NCBI RefSeq assembly: GCF_035556095.1
Contig: NZ_DATMFT010000012.1
Coordinates: 62,001-126,000, forward strand
Reading direction: 5' to 3'
DNA: 64,000 nucleotides
Origin: Parapedobacter sp035556095
GTDB taxonomy: Bacteria > Bacteroidota > Bacteroidia > Sphingobacteriales > Sphingobacteriaceae
Below are positions 25,853 to 35,832 of this stretch, piece by piece. The position numbers and the translations under genes are program-made. Below the pieces are notes generated by a model, which was given only the letters and a program-made list of their open reading frames with translations, was not told where the DNA came from and ran no database searches. The first letter of the stretch is position 1, and each line of letters begins with the position of its first letter.

Positions 25853-28567
25853 ATGGAAAACACTCGAAGAGAAATAAGGCTCGTCATCCTGTTAATCGTT
25901 TGTATTGTTAACGGCCTCGTTGTACGGGCCAATGATAAACCGCAATTCGACTGGGGAGCGGCTCCGTTTGTTCCTGTCGACATCGAGGTTGCCGACGGTA
26001 AAATCATATTGTATAGCGAAGGTCAACAAGTAGATTTTTCGGGCGATCTATTTAAGCTGGACGCTGTAGGCCGCGTCAATGCCGAGTGGTCCAAAAAAGA
26101 AGGCGATTTCATTACTTTGTTCTTAGCTGTCAGCGCATCGGCGGAATCGCGATTAAACAAGGTTACTTGGTTTTCGGGCGTTTGGGAAGATGGTGTTGAA
26201 AAAGTAGTTCATGCTACGGCGCTCATGGATAACACCGTGTTTCTTCGCAAGAATGGAATTTCCTTTTTTTTATCCTTAGATTTTCCTTACAGCAGGATAG
26301 ATAGCTCAGGCATACATTACCCTCCGGGCGTGATGCTACATGAAGGCCGAACGTATAATGCCCACACGTTGAGTATAGGCGCATGTAATCTGTCGGGAGA
26401 AATGATTGGAGCATTCGACCGCGCCGAGATTGAAGCGGTCTCTACGTATATTGAAAAGCGATTTACTTCGCGCTTTCAGCGCCCGATGGTTTTGTCTGCA
26501 AGTATAACCAACCAGATGACAGATGTGCGCGATAATCGCATCTTTTACTCGATGTATGATAACCCGACGATAGCTTTAAGCCCCGAGTTGGTGGAAGAGG
26601 ACCTGCGATTGAACGCGGAACTCGGTATTGAATATTACCAGGTATTCGAAGGTGTATTTGATTGGCCCGACGAAGATCTTACGGGTAATAACATGCGGAG
26701 TTTACAGCGTGCGGCGCGATCCTTGGGCGTAAAGATGGGTGATTATGCAGTTCCCCAAGGACTATATTGCCCCCATTACAACCACCATCACCGGGCGTTA
26801 GATAGGCCTGATTGGTTGATCCGGGATGTTGGCGGAAATACGGGACCTGAATGCTTGGGCGTAAACGAGTATGTCGACATGTTGACGAGTCGGTTAGTCG
26901 CACATAATAAAAAGTATGGCTTGCAAATTATATGCCTAGATTTTTTGAACATTCGATCCTGTTATGCAGACAATCATAATCACCCCGTTGGCGACACTTA
27001 CCAGCAAATATTGGGGCTGGTAAACATGATGGGCGCATTAAATGAATTAGACGAAAACTTCCTGGTTTGGTCAAACAGTGGTAATTGGATCGAATTGATG
27101 CCGAAATTAATCTGGTATAACCCTAATGTCTATCTAACGGACCCACATGTGCGGGAATATGCACCACATTTGAATATACTTAAGAACCTAGGCGATGGTC
27201 GCCGGGAGCAAATGGTCACCGTGCACGAGCAGTATTTTGTTCCTTATACGGCTTTTACGAATTACGAGTATTATCTTGCCCCAAATAGTAGGTTGGCTGA
27301 TCCTCACGTGTTTGAATATAGTTTTCTTCAAGGACTCGCTGTTACCCCCAATATTGGCTTGGGCGAAATTCGGTCTTTCTTAGACCGAATACCCAGCAAA
27401 GATAATTTGCGCGTCAAATCATTTATCAAATATTGGCTGGAGTTTGTTCGAGAGCACTACGATGTATGGAGGTATACAAGCCGGTTAGGTGATCCGCCGG
27501 GCCCAGGTGCTGCAGAAGTGTATGGCCATATGAAAGAAGACCGGGGTTTTCTGTGCTTCGTCAACCAGAACGCCTTTCCCGTGAACAAGAAATTAGTGCT
27601 CGACGGCACGATGGGGTTGTCAAGTGGTACGTCATTCGTGTTGTCGGAAATTTATCCCAACAGGGCCCCTATTATCGAGCAACCGATACCTTTTGCACGT
27701 ATGGGTGATACGATTAAATTCACGTTGGAGCCTTACTCGGTCCGCATCGTGGAAGTGGCTCCACGAGAAACTGCGCCAACGGAGCCCACGGTATACGGCA
27801 TAACGCCGTTACGCATAGATGAGATAGCGGGCGGGTACCGCTTCGCCCTGACAGTACGTCAAGGTATTGGAAAGGAAATAGCGGTTGTATTGCCTGAAGG
27901 TGAGAAGGTCACCGATGTTTTTGCCGTACAAAAACAGACGGTACCTATGTATACTTTTCCAGTGAGTGCGAAAATAATTGATAAACAGGGAGCTATTGCC
28001 CGAATTCGTATTCAAGGGCCGAGGGAGGCAGCCCCCACGGCACTCACCCAATGGCGCGTAAATGGCGATCCATTGTATCGGACGTTTCCATCTGCCGAGC
28101 GGGAAGGGTTTCTAGGTGCATATGTTCATAATGCCTTTTCGGAAGACTATGAAGTATGGTTGACAGTTAAAACCGACAACATTACAGCTGCCGGCCCAAC
28201 AACACCTGTTTTTTATCGCAAAACAACACTACAAACAAATGAAGCGGCCGACGCGGCCTCGGTAACGGGAGAGGCATCGTACCAAACACAATTTACCTTG
28301 CCGTTTATTGAACGTTATGGACAAGACCGAAACCAACAAGACGACGCGATCGTCGAGTTAGGCTTTTCCAATCCAGCGGCTGTGGTGATAAAGGAAGTCA
28401 AATTAAATGGAGCCCAAGTGCCTATCAAGACCTTTGCCAATGCTAAAAATCCCACGCACAAGACCCATTATATTGAGTTGAAAGGGAATGTGGTGCCTGG
28501 GGCGGTCATGTTGGAACTTGTGGTGGAATACGTGGATACTAAAAAAAATGTAAAACATGTTAATTGA
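25853..28567 (+). CDS. Large secreted protein, divergent clan-D glycosidase-like
   Basis: Secreted protein of 904 residues with an N-terminal hydrophobic signal (LVILLIVCIVNGLVV). It is organised like clan-D glycosidases: a beta-rich N-terminal part to about residue 225, then a barrel-like centre beginning MYDNPTIALSPELVEEDL and LNAELGIEYYQVFEG, with the strand IICLDFLNI (Asp363) resembling YDFLEI of the enzyme at 15824. Beta-sandwich domains with no family I recognise follow (about 590-904). Copy B of the duplicated element lies directly upstream. ATG 25853 follows the weak TTG 25835. The substrate is unknown; the glycosidase call rests on fold-level similarity only. Confidence 0.55.
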   Translation: MENTRREIRLVILLIVCIVNGLVVRANDKPQFDWGAAPFVPVDIEVADGKIILYSEGQQVDFSGDLFKLDAVGRVNAEWSKKEGDFITLFLAVSASAESRLNKVTWFSGVWEDGVEKVVHATALMDNTVFLRKNGISFFLSLDFPYSRIDSSGIHYPPGVMLHEGRTYNAHTLSIGACNLSGEMIGAFDRAEIEAVSTYIEKRFTSRFQRPMVLSASITNQMTDVRDNRIFYSMYDNPTIALSPELVEEDLRLNAELGIEYYQVFEGVFDWPDEDLTGNNMRSLQRAARSLGVKMGDYAVPQGLYCPHYNHHHRALDRPDWLIRDVGGNTGPECLGVNEYVDMLTSRLVAHNKKYGLQIICLDFLNIRSCYADNHNHPVGDTYQQILGLVNMMGALNELDENFLVWSNSGNWIELMPKLIWYNPNVYLTDPHVREYAPHLNILKNLGDGRREQMVTVHEQYFVPYTAFTNYEYYLAPNSRLADPHVFEYSFLQGLAVTPNIGLGEIRSFLDRIPSKDNLRVKSFIKYWLEFVREHYDVWRYTSRLGDPPGPGAAEVYGHMKEDRGFLCFVNQNAFPVNKKLVLDGTMGLSSGTSFVLSEIYPNRAPIIEQPIPFARMGDTIKFTLEPYSVRIVEVAPRETAPTEPTVYGITPLRIDEIAGGYRFALTVRQGIGKEIAVVLPEGEKVTDVFAVQKQTVPMYTFPVSAKIIDKQGAIARIRIQGPREAAPTALTQWRVNGDPLYRTFPSAEREGFLGAYVHNAFSEDYEVWLTVKTDNITAAGPTTPVFYRKTTLQTNEAADAASVTGEASYQTQFTLPFIERYGQDRNQQDDAIVELGFSNPAAVVIKEVKLNGAQVPIKTFANAKNPTHKTHYIELKGNVVPGAVMLELVVEYVDTKKNVKHVN

Positions 28568-28568
28568 A

Positions 28569-31277
28569 ATGAAGCTGAATCTTAAGTATGGAATGTTAGC
28601 GGCACTCACGATGTTGCTTTTTAAACCGGCCCAGGGCGATACGGACCTGCGCATCAGAATCGAATGGAAGCAGGGACAACAAGCGGGTATGATTGGGGTT
28701 GATAATGGTAGCATTTCACGGCTTACAATTCATAAGGGGCGTGGGAAGGTGGCCGAAGACCACTACCATTTTACGCGGGATGGCAACAATGCATTGGTTG
28801 TTGACTGTGAGGACGTAAACCTGACGGTAGGCCCCGGCTCGACGGTGATAACAGTCGATAACCAGCCTAATGCCTTTTCGTTTTTCCTGCGAGACGTGAC
28901 ATCGGATTATCCCATTTATATACCGGCCTACGGTGTGATGGTGCTGCGCGCCGATGATCCACGGTCGTACGAGGACGTGGAACGCGCGGTTTTGTCAAGG
29001 AAATCGAAAACCAAGATCCAACAGCTTACCGATTCGCCAGAGGAGGCTTCGTTCGCTTCCGTTGAAAATCGCACGCGGGACATGTCTGTACCGACATGGT
29101 TGGGCACAAGCCGTGATTTCCGGATTTTTCAGATTACGGAAGCATTGTCCGATCAGTCGCCCGGCGAGGCCAATATCATCTCTCCGCGAAGGTCGGTTTC
29201 GGCGGTAACGCTGCCCGAAGCCGGAGACCAAGCGGCAAATTACCTCTACACTGTAGGACGTGGTGTCGGCGTGCAAGATAATATTTCGCGTCGCCTCGAT
29301 CAGGGGTCGCTGCCCATATTGCATAGTACCTTGACCGACGACGATATCCAATACCACTCGACCACCTTTGTCTCGTTTGAAAAATCGGCCCTTTCGTTGG
29401 GTTCCCGGTTCGGTACTGACTTTTTGGTGGCCGACAGCCATAGCGGCGGGCATATGTTTACGGAGGACCAAAAGCAATTGCTCGCGGAGCGGCAGGGTGA
29501 AGTGCTCAACCCGGATGAAGAAACCGTGTTGTATTTCCGGTCGGAAGCGGTCAACACCGGTACCGTGCCGCGATATGCCTGGTTCAAGGCCCCACGGCCC
29601 GGCACGGGTTGGCACCATAGGAATGAATATACGTTCGATGCAACGACAGGCTTTTCCACTTACGCTTCGGGGCGGGTGTTCTGTATTTCCCGTTTGAACG
29701 GCGAACCTTTGCAGAACGAGGAAATCGCTGTCTTGGTAGCGCCGGGCGAAAAGGTGGTGTTTGAGTTTTGTGTCCCCCATAGCCCTGTCGACAGCGCCCG
29801 GGCTACGGCACTGGCCAGCCAATCGTTCGACCAACGGTACACCGAAGCGAAAAAGTTCTGGCAAGACAAGCTCGCCCAAGCGGCGACCATCAAGCTACCC
29901 GAAAAGCGGATCGAAGAAATGATCAAGGCCGGTCTGTTACACCTCGACCTGATTACCTTTGGCAATGATCCCGATGAGACCCTGGCACCGAACATCGGGG
30001 TATATTCGCCGATCGGCACGGAGAGTTCGCCGATTATCCAATTTTACAATTCGATGGGTTGGCAAGATATCGCCAAACGCTCGCTCACCTATTTTTTGGA
30101 TAAGCAGCACGAAAATGGATTCATCCAGAATTTCGGCGGCTATATGGTCGAGACCGGCGCGGCGCTGTGGACCATGGGCGAATACTTCAGATATACCAAC
30201 GATACAGAGTGGGCGCGGGAGGCGGCATCCAAGCTGTTGAAATCGGCCGACTATCTCATTGAGTGGCGCAACCAGAGCAAGAAAGGCGAGCTGCAGGGTC
30301 GGGGCTACGGGATGATCTCCGGGAAGGTTGCCGATCCGGAAGACCATTTCCACCAGTTTATGCTGAACGGTTATGCATATATCGGTATGGGCCGGGTCGC
30401 CGAGGTGCTTGCTGCCATCGGTCACGGGGAGGCCGATCGGATTGGCAAGGAGGCGGCCGCCTGGAAAGCGGATATCCGCGAGTCGTTCTTTAACGTAATG
30501 GCGCTTTCGCCGGTTGTGCCTTTGGGTGATGGCACGTGGTGCCCCACGGCGCCGCCATGGACCGAGGCCGTGGGTTTACGGGCACTGCACGTGAAGCCGG
30601 AAGTATTCTGGTCGCATGGCACGGTCACGGTGTCAGATGCGATGCTCGGGCCACTCTACCTGGTGTTCTGTGAAGTGCTTGATGCGGATGAGCCGGCGGC
30701 AAGGATGCTGTTGGATTACCACAGCGAGCTGTTTTACCAAGGCAATGCGGCATTCAGCCAACCTTATTACAGCCGCCACAATTGGATGCAGGCGAAGTTG
30801 GGCATGGCCAAACCATTTTTGGAAACGTACTACAGTACCTTCGCGGCATTAGCCGATCGGGAAACATATTCCTTTTGGGAACATTTATATAAGGTGAGTC
30901 CGCATAAAACCCATGAAGAGGGCTGGTTCTTGATGGAAACCCGATGGATGCTGTATATGGAAGACGGGCGTGCGCTGGATCTATTTAAGACCATACCGCG
31001 GGCTTGGATGGCCGATGGGGAAGCAATTGTATTGGATGGTGTGCAGAGTTATTTCGGTCCGTTGCGTGTGCAAGCGAAATCGCATGTGGGAGCGGGTTAC
31101 ATCGAAGCGACCGTGGAAAGCACGGGTGATCGGAAGCCCGAGACGGTGCGGATCAGGCTACCGCATCCCAATCACAGCAAACCCGTTCACGTCGATGGCG
31201 GAACGTATGAAGAAAAAACGGAAAGCGTTGTGGTTACCAATTTCAATGGCAAAGCAACGGTCCGGCTAACGTTTTAA
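28569..31277 (+). CDS. Secreted (alpha/alpha)6-barrel glycosidase-like protein
   Basis: Protein of 902 residues with signal peptide MKLNLKYGMLAALTMLLF. Residues 1-400 look like beta-sandwich domains. From about residue 425 there is a six-hairpin region with repeated helix pairs (GLLHLDLITFGNDPDE, IIQFYNSMGWQDIAKRSL, YMVETGAALWTMGEYFRY, FHQFMLNGYAYIGMGR). The last ~70 residues form a beta domain (VQAKSHVGAGYIEATVES). This is the layout of GH78/GH95/GH127-like enzymes, but I cannot place it in a family or name catalytic acids. ATG 28569 is 1 nt after the upstream stop; ATG 28557 overlaps that gene and is also possible. Confidence 0.6.
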   Translation: MKLNLKYGMLAALTMLLFKPAQGDTDLRIRIEWKQGQQAGMIGVDNGSISRLTIHKGRGKVAEDHYHFTRDGNNALVVDCEDVNLTVGPGSTVITVDNQPNAFSFFLRDVTSDYPIYIPAYGVMVLRADDPRSYEDVERAVLSRKSKTKIQQLTDSPEEASFASVENRTRDMSVPTWLGTSRDFRIFQITEALSDQSPGEANIISPRRSVSAVTLPEAGDQAANYLYTVGRGVGVQDNISRRLDQGSLPILHSTLTDDDIQYHSTTFVSFEKSALSLGSRFGTDFLVADSHSGGHMFTEDQKQLLAERQGEVLNPDEETVLYFRSEAVNTGTVPRYAWFKAPRPGTGWHHRNEYTFDATTGFSTYASGRVFCISRLNGEPLQNEEIAVLVAPGEKVVFEFCVPHSPVDSARATALASQSFDQRYTEAKKFWQDKLAQAATIKLPEKRIEEMIKAGLLHLDLITFGNDPDETLAPNIGVYSPIGTESSPIIQFYNSMGWQDIAKRSLTYFLDKQHENGFIQNFGGYMVETGAALWTMGEYFRYTNDTEWAREAASKLLKSADYLIEWRNQSKKGELQGRGYGMISGKVADPEDHFHQFMLNGYAYIGMGRVAEVLAAIGHGEADRIGKEAAAWKADIRESFFNVMALSPVVPLGDGTWCPTAPPWTEAVGLRALHVKPEVFWSHGTVTVSDAMLGPLYLVFCEVLDADEPAARMLLDYHSELFYQGNAAFSQPYYSRHNWMQAKLGMAKPFLETYYSTFAALADRETYSFWEHLYKVSPHKTHEEGWFLMETRWMLYMEDGRALDLFKTIPRAWMADGEAIVLDGVQSYFGPLRVQAKSHVGAGYIEATVESTGDRKPETVRIRLPHPNHSKPVHVDGGTYEEKTESVVVTNFNGKATVRLTF

Positions 31278-31280
31278 GGT

Positions 31281-32903
31281 ATGTCTGCCAGCACAATAGA
31301 TATCCTTACCATCGTCGGTTACTTTGTAATCATCATTGCCATCGGCGTTTGGTCTAGCCGCAGCAAGAAAGCAGATGCGGCGCAATACTTCACCTCCAAG
31401 GGGATGCTGCCATGGTGGGCCATCGGCGCCGCTTACGTGGCCACGGGCCTCAACTCGGAGCAGCTCATTGGCATGAACGGCATGGGCTACCTTGTAGGCC
31501 TGCCGCTGGTGAACTCGTATTTGATTGCGGTTTTCGTCTATACGGCGCTGATTTTCGTGTTTTTTCCGCTTTACCTGCGCAATAACATCGTTACCATGCC
31601 GCAATACCTCGGTGAACGGTTCGATAAACGCAGCCAGCACGTGTTCGGCATACTGTTGCTGGTCAGCTATGTGTTTCTGAGTTTGGCAGTGGTCCTTTAT
31701 GGCGGAGCCAAACTGTTTGAAGTGATTTACGATATACCGCTTTGGCAGGGCATATTGATATTAGGCTTGGTATCGGGTATCTTTACCATCTTCGGCGGCA
31801 TGTCTTCCATGATCAATGCGTCGGTATTCCAATTCGTGTTGATGTTCGCGGCGGGGGGAATCTTGTTTTATTTGGGTTATGCGAAGCTGGAAAATGGCTG
31901 GAGGGACATCGTAGGCCATGCGCCGGGTGGTTTCCACCTGATGCAGCCCATGGATACGCCTATCATGCCGTGGCACGCCGTTCTCTTCTCGCTGTTCAAC
32001 CTCCAGCTGTTCTACTCATGTATCAACCAAACGTTGGTGCAGCGGGGTTTCGGTGCAAAGACCGAATGGGATGTGCGCATGGCCATCGTAATTGCATTAA
32101 CCTTCGTGTTGTTACGGCCGTTTTTAGAAATATTTCCGGGAATGATTGCGCGGGCACTGGCCCAAACCGGTTACCCGGAGTTTGCGGTTACGCCCGACCA
32201 AGTGGACGACGTGTACCCCATGTTGATTGCCAACCTCATCCCCAAGGGGTTGCAGGGGCTTATACTAGTGGGTATACTAGCGGCCATCATGTCGACTATT
32301 TCGGCGTTTCTGAATTCCATTTCCACGCTGTTTACTTACGATGTCTACAAAAGATGGATCAATAGAAAAGCCAATGATAGGCAGCTGGTTCGCGTGGGGA
32401 TGTGGTGCACTTTCGGGCTGATGGCTTTCAGTGTGCTCTACGCGCCCGTAATCGGGAACATGGGGGGAATTTTTATTTATTTCCAGTCGTTATCTACCTA
32501 CTTGGCAGTCCCTGTAGCGACCTGCTTTCTAGCGGGCATGTTCTGGAAAAGAGCTACGCCGGCCGCCTCGCTGACCGTATTGATTGCAGGGATTCCGCTG
32601 GGTGCCTTAATCCAGTTTGTAGTGATCCCGGCGTTGTTTCCACAAACCGTGATATCGGCGTATGGCCTGAATAATTTTTATGTGATAGGCGGGGTTACGC
32701 AGGCAGTTTGTGTGGCGATCATGGTAGGCGTAAGCTGGTATACCCAGCCGCGCGCGGTGGCCGAAATCTCCGGGCTAATGTGGACCCCTAGGCTGCTAAA
32801 GCTCCCCGAAAACGAACCGGATCGCCCATGGTGGCAATCGGTATGGCTTTGGTGGGGCATATTGGCCATTATTTATCTAGTGCTTTACATCCTTTGGTGG
32901 TAA
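31281..32903 (+). CDS. Sodium/solute symporter (SSS, SLC5 family)
   Basis: Inner-membrane transporter of 540 residues with about 14 predicted membrane helices. Family blocks are the first helix and loop (ILTIVGYFVIIIAIGVWSSR), AAQYFTSKGMLPWWAIGAAYVATGLNSEQLIGMNG, IFTIFGGMSSMINASVFQF, and GILAAIMSTISAFLNSISTLFTYDVYKRW. It starts 3 nt after the glycosidase stop and is followed 17 nt later by the deacetylase, so it probably imports the product of the surface and periplasmic enzymes with sodium. The exact sugar is unknown. Confidence 0.92.
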   Translation: MSASTIDILTIVGYFVIIIAIGVWSSRSKKADAAQYFTSKGMLPWWAIGAAYVATGLNSEQLIGMNGMGYLVGLPLVNSYLIAVFVYTALIFVFFPLYLRNNIVTMPQYLGERFDKRSQHVFGILLLVSYVFLSLAVVLYGGAKLFEVIYDIPLWQGILILGLVSGIFTIFGGMSSMINASVFQFVLMFAAGGILFYLGYAKLENGWRDIVGHAPGGFHLMQPMDTPIMPWHAVLFSLFNLQLFYSCINQTLVQRGFGAKTEWDVRMAIVIALTFVLLRPFLEIFPGMIARALAQTGYPEFAVTPDQVDDVYPMLIANLIPKGLQGLILVGILAAIMSTISAFLNSISTLFTYDVYKRWINRKANDRQLVRVGMWCTFGLMAFSVLYAPVIGNMGGIFIYFQSLSTYLAVPVATCFLAGMFWKRATPAASLTVLIAGIPLGALIQFVVIPALFPQTVISAYGLNNFYVIGGVTQAVCVAIMVGVSWYTQPRAVAEISGLMWTPRLLKLPENEPDRPWWQSVWLWWGILAIIYLVLYILWW

Positions 32904-32920
32904 CTAGTTAGTGATTAAAG

Positions 32921-33688
32921 ATGACGAATAAAAATACAGTACTCTGCCTTATGGCACATCCCGATGATGCAGAAATTCTCAGCGGGGGCCTGCTGGCCCT
33001 GCTGGCGCAGCGGGGGTGGCAGGTAACGATCGCTACGATGACGCCGGGACAAGCGGGTTCTACCCGGCTCAGTGCCGACGAAATCAGTGCGGTTCGACGC
33101 AAAGAGGCCGCCGCTGCCGCTGCCGTTATCGGCGGTGGCTACCGCTGCTTGGAATGTAAAGATGTTTTTATCTTGTACGACAAGCCTACCCTGCTGAAGG
33201 TGATTGCATTGTTCCGTGAAGTGCAGCCCGTGCTGGTGATTACCGCCAGCCCCGACGACTACATGCTGGATCACGAGATCACCAGCCATTTGGCGCAGAC
33301 GGCGTGCATGGCGGCGACTATACCCAATATCGATACCCCGGGCCTACCCCTGCTGGCGCAGGTTCCGCACCTGTATTATGCCGATGCGGTGCAGGGCAAG
33401 GACCGGCTCGGGCGAGAAATCGTGGGGAGCAGGCTGGTAAACATTACGGAGGTGATGACGGTGAAGGAAGCGATGCTTTGCTGTCACCATAGCCAACGGG
33501 ATTGGCTGCGCTCGATATCGCAAGTAGATGAGTTTGTGCTGCTGATGAAGTCGTTTTCGGAACGTAACGGCAAGCTGATCGGCCAACGGTATGCAGAGGG
33601 CTATCGGCAGCATTTGGGGTTCAGCTATCCACAAGAAGATTTGTTGGCGGCGGAATTAGGTTCATTAATCCACGACTACCATGCATGA
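32921..33688 (+). CDS. PIG-L family N-deacetylase
   Basis: Zinc-dependent deacetylase of 255 residues (LmbE/BshB/MshB superfamily). The zinc motif AHPDD is at residues 11-15, followed by EILSGGLLALL; the third ligand is in LDHEITSHLAQ. There is no signal peptide, so it acts in the cytosol, presumably on an imported N-acetylated sugar. Its last 8 nt overlap the start of the next gene. BshB-type bacillithiol synthesis is a possible alternative, but the surrounding sugar genes argue for a catabolic role. Confidence 0.88.
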   Translation: MTNKNTVLCLMAHPDDAEILSGGLLALLAQRGWQVTIATMTPGQAGSTRLSADEISAVRRKEAAAAAAVIGGGYRCLECKDVFILYDKPTLLKVIALFREVQPVLVITASPDDYMLDHEITSHLAQTACMAATIPNIDTPGLPLLAQVPHLYYADAVQGKDRLGREIVGSRLVNITEVMTVKEAMLCCHHSQRDWLRSISQVDEFVLLMKSFSERNGKLIGQRYAEGYRQHLGFSYPQEDLLAAELGSLIHDYHA

Positions 33689-34613
33689 AACACGAATTAC
33701 CCCACGGGAGGAATACGGATTGGAGATCATCTGTATCGAAAATGACCACTTGCGGGTGGATGTGATCCCCGCACTGGGCGGAAAAATCAGCAGTGTATTC
33801 AACAAGGCATACCATAAGGAGTTTTTGTGGTACAACGCCGCGCTCGGCCTACGGGAGAACCACCCGGGCGACGACTACGACAGCAACTTTTGGGGCGGGA
33901 TCGATGAGCTGCTGCCCAACGACCTACCGGAGGAAATCGATGGCACGGCCTATCCCGATCATGGTGAACTCTGGACCACCCGTTTGGCATATGAGGTCGT
34001 TGAAAATGCCGTCTCGGTATATGGGCTATTGCCATTGAGTGGGTTGCAGTATCGGAAAACGGTGTCGCTGGAGGCCGGGTCCCCGGAAATCAAGTTGGCG
34101 TACCGCCTTGTCAACCAGTCGGGCGAACGCCGGAAATTTTTGTGGAAATTGCATGCTGCCCTACGGATTGCCCGGGGCGACCGGTTGGCCACCCCCGCGC
34201 GCCAAGCGAAGGTGGTGAACGCGGCAGCATCACGCTTCGGCGACCCCGGTACGTTCAGCTGGCCCGCCATTACGGGGATAGACGCATCGGTGGTGCCAGA
34301 GAAAAATGGCACCATGGATTTTTTCTACCTATACGATGCGCCCGAAGGAGAAATGGCGCTGCTGACGGACGAAGGGAATTGTCGCTTTGCGTACCGTTAT
34401 GACCAACAAGTGTTTCCCTACCAATGGTATTTTGCCTCCTATGGCCAGTTCCGCGACCATTACACGGCTATCCTTGAGCCGGCCTCCGCGATGCCCGTCC
34501 GCGTCAATGAAGCGGCCGATCTTGGGCAATGCTCGGTATTAGAACCCGGTGGCGCAATCGATACCGTGGTGACGATTTACGCCGGTGGGAATGGAAAGCA
34601 TGAGCGCGTGTAA
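33681..34613 (+). CDS. Galactose-mutarotase-like protein
   Basis: Protein of 310 residues with the aldose-1-epimerase/DUF4432-DUF5107-like beta-supersandwich: ENDHLRVDVIPALGGKISSVFN at the start, a loop FWGGIDELLPND, LPDHGELWT-like His (residue ~95), and paired strands RKTVSLEAGSPEIKLAYRLVN. It has no signal peptide. The start overlaps the deacetylase by 8 nt, implying coupling. It may interconvert anomers of the sugar handled by the adjacent dehydrogenases, but enzymatic activity is not certain for this subgroup. Confidence 0.72.
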   Translation: MHETRITPREEYGLEIICIENDHLRVDVIPALGGKISSVFNKAYHKEFLWYNAALGLRENHPGDDYDSNFWGGIDELLPNDLPEEIDGTAYPDHGELWTTRLAYEVVENAVSVYGLLPLSGLQYRKTVSLEAGSPEIKLAYRLVNQSGERRKFLWKLHAALRIARGDRLATPARQAKVVNAAASRFGDPGTFSWPAITGIDASVVPEKNGTMDFFYLYDAPEGEMALLTDEGNCRFAYRYDQQVFPYQWYFASYGQFRDHYTAILEPASAMPVRVNEAADLGQCSVLEPGGAIDTVVTIYAGGNGKHERV

Positions 34614-34650
34614 GCGGTCCAACCATGAAATAAAAAAAACAAACAACAAT

Positions 34651-35832
34651 ATGAAAATAGAATCAGTCGACTTTTTTTACTTACGGATGCCAGAAGTACT
34701 GGATATCGGGGACGGCAGTCAAGACGCCACATTGGTACGCATACGGGCCGGAGGCCTAGAAGGTTGGGGCGAGTGCGAGGCAGCGCCGCTGCCTACGATC
34801 GCTGCCTATGTATGTCCGATGTCGCACAGCGCCTGTAAGCCGGTGCGCTATGGTGTGGAGGGGATGCCGCTTAATGAGCCGGAAGACATCCGGAAAATTG
34901 GACAGAAGGTTCATGCGCACAGCTTTGATTTGTTACAGGCCGATCATACGTTGTCGGGAATTGACATTGCGTTGTGGGACCTGTTGGGCAAGAAATTGGG
35001 CGAACCGGTTTATCAGTTGCTGGGATACAAGAGGGCTTACCCCAAAACGCCGTATGCCTCTCAACTGTTCGGAGATACGCCGGAACTCACCTATGAGAAA
35101 GCGTTGCAGTCGCGGGCTTCGGGGTACCGCGCCGTTAAATTCGGTTGGGGCCCGATTGGACGCGACAGTGCCGCAGTGGATGCGGAACATTTCCGCGCAG
35201 CGCGTGAGGGGTTGGGCGAAGATGCGTACTTGATGATCGATCTGGGTACGGTGTGGGGCGAGGATGTGGCGGTAGCCCGCGAGCGGTTGACCGCGTTGAA
35301 GGAAGTCAACGCGTACTGGCTGGAAGAACCCTTTGCCAACATGGCCCTGGGTCCTTATAGCGAGCTGGCGAAAAGCGAACCGCGGGTACCGTTGGCCGCT
35401 GGCGAGGGATGTAATAACTACGTGCAAGCTGCCGCAATGCTGGATTATGCCGGGCTCGGTTTCATCCAGATTGACACGGGCCGCATCGGTGGCATCACTC
35501 CCGCAAAGCGGGTAGCCGATGACGCGGCAGCCAAAGGGATTACCTATGTAAACCACACCTTTACCTCGCACCTGGCGCTGAGCGCTTCCTTGCAGCCTTA
35601 TGCCGGGCTGGAGAGGGATGTGATTTGCGAATATCCCGTGGAACCGAAGCAACTGGCGCTGGACATTACCGCAGATAAGATTGTACTGGATGTGAACGGG
35701 CAGGTTTCCGTACCCGATGCGCCGGGACTGGGGCTCAACGTGCAGCTCGGGGCATTGAAAGATTATGTTGTGGACGCCGAAATCCGCATTGGCGGGGAAT
35801 TATTATACAAAACTCCCGCAATTGATGGATAA
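34651..35832 (+). CDS. Enolase-superfamily dehydratase/racemase (MR/MLE type)
   Basis: Protein of 393 residues with an N-terminal capping domain and a barrel. Expected residues are visible: Lys163 (in AVKFGWG), metal ligands Asp197 (MIDLG), Glu225/226 (LEEPF) and Glu252 (AAGEG), and His302 (NHTF). The second base of the usual KxK is Gly165 here, so the motif is KxG. Acid sugar dehydration is the common role of such enzymes in catabolic operons; the neighbouring dehydrogenases could supply the aldonate. ATG 34651 follows an A-rich leader; the frame is open back to 34585 without homology. The stop overlaps the next start. Confidence 0.82.
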   Translation: MKIESVDFFYLRMPEVLDIGDGSQDATLVRIRAGGLEGWGECEAAPLPTIAAYVCPMSHSACKPVRYGVEGMPLNEPEDIRKIGQKVHAHSFDLLQADHTLSGIDIALWDLLGKKLGEPVYQLLGYKRAYPKTPYASQLFGDTPELTYEKALQSRASGYRAVKFGWGPIGRDSAAVDAEHFRAAREGLGEDAYLMIDLGTVWGEDVAVARERLTALKEVNAYWLEEPFANMALGPYSELAKSEPRVPLAAGEGCNNYVQAAAMLDYAGLGFIQIDTGRIGGITPAKRVADDAAAKGITYVNHTFTSHLALSASLQPYAGLERDVICEYPVEPKQLALDITADKIVLDVNGQVSVPDAPGLGLNVQLGALKDYVVDAEIRIGGELLYKTPAIDG

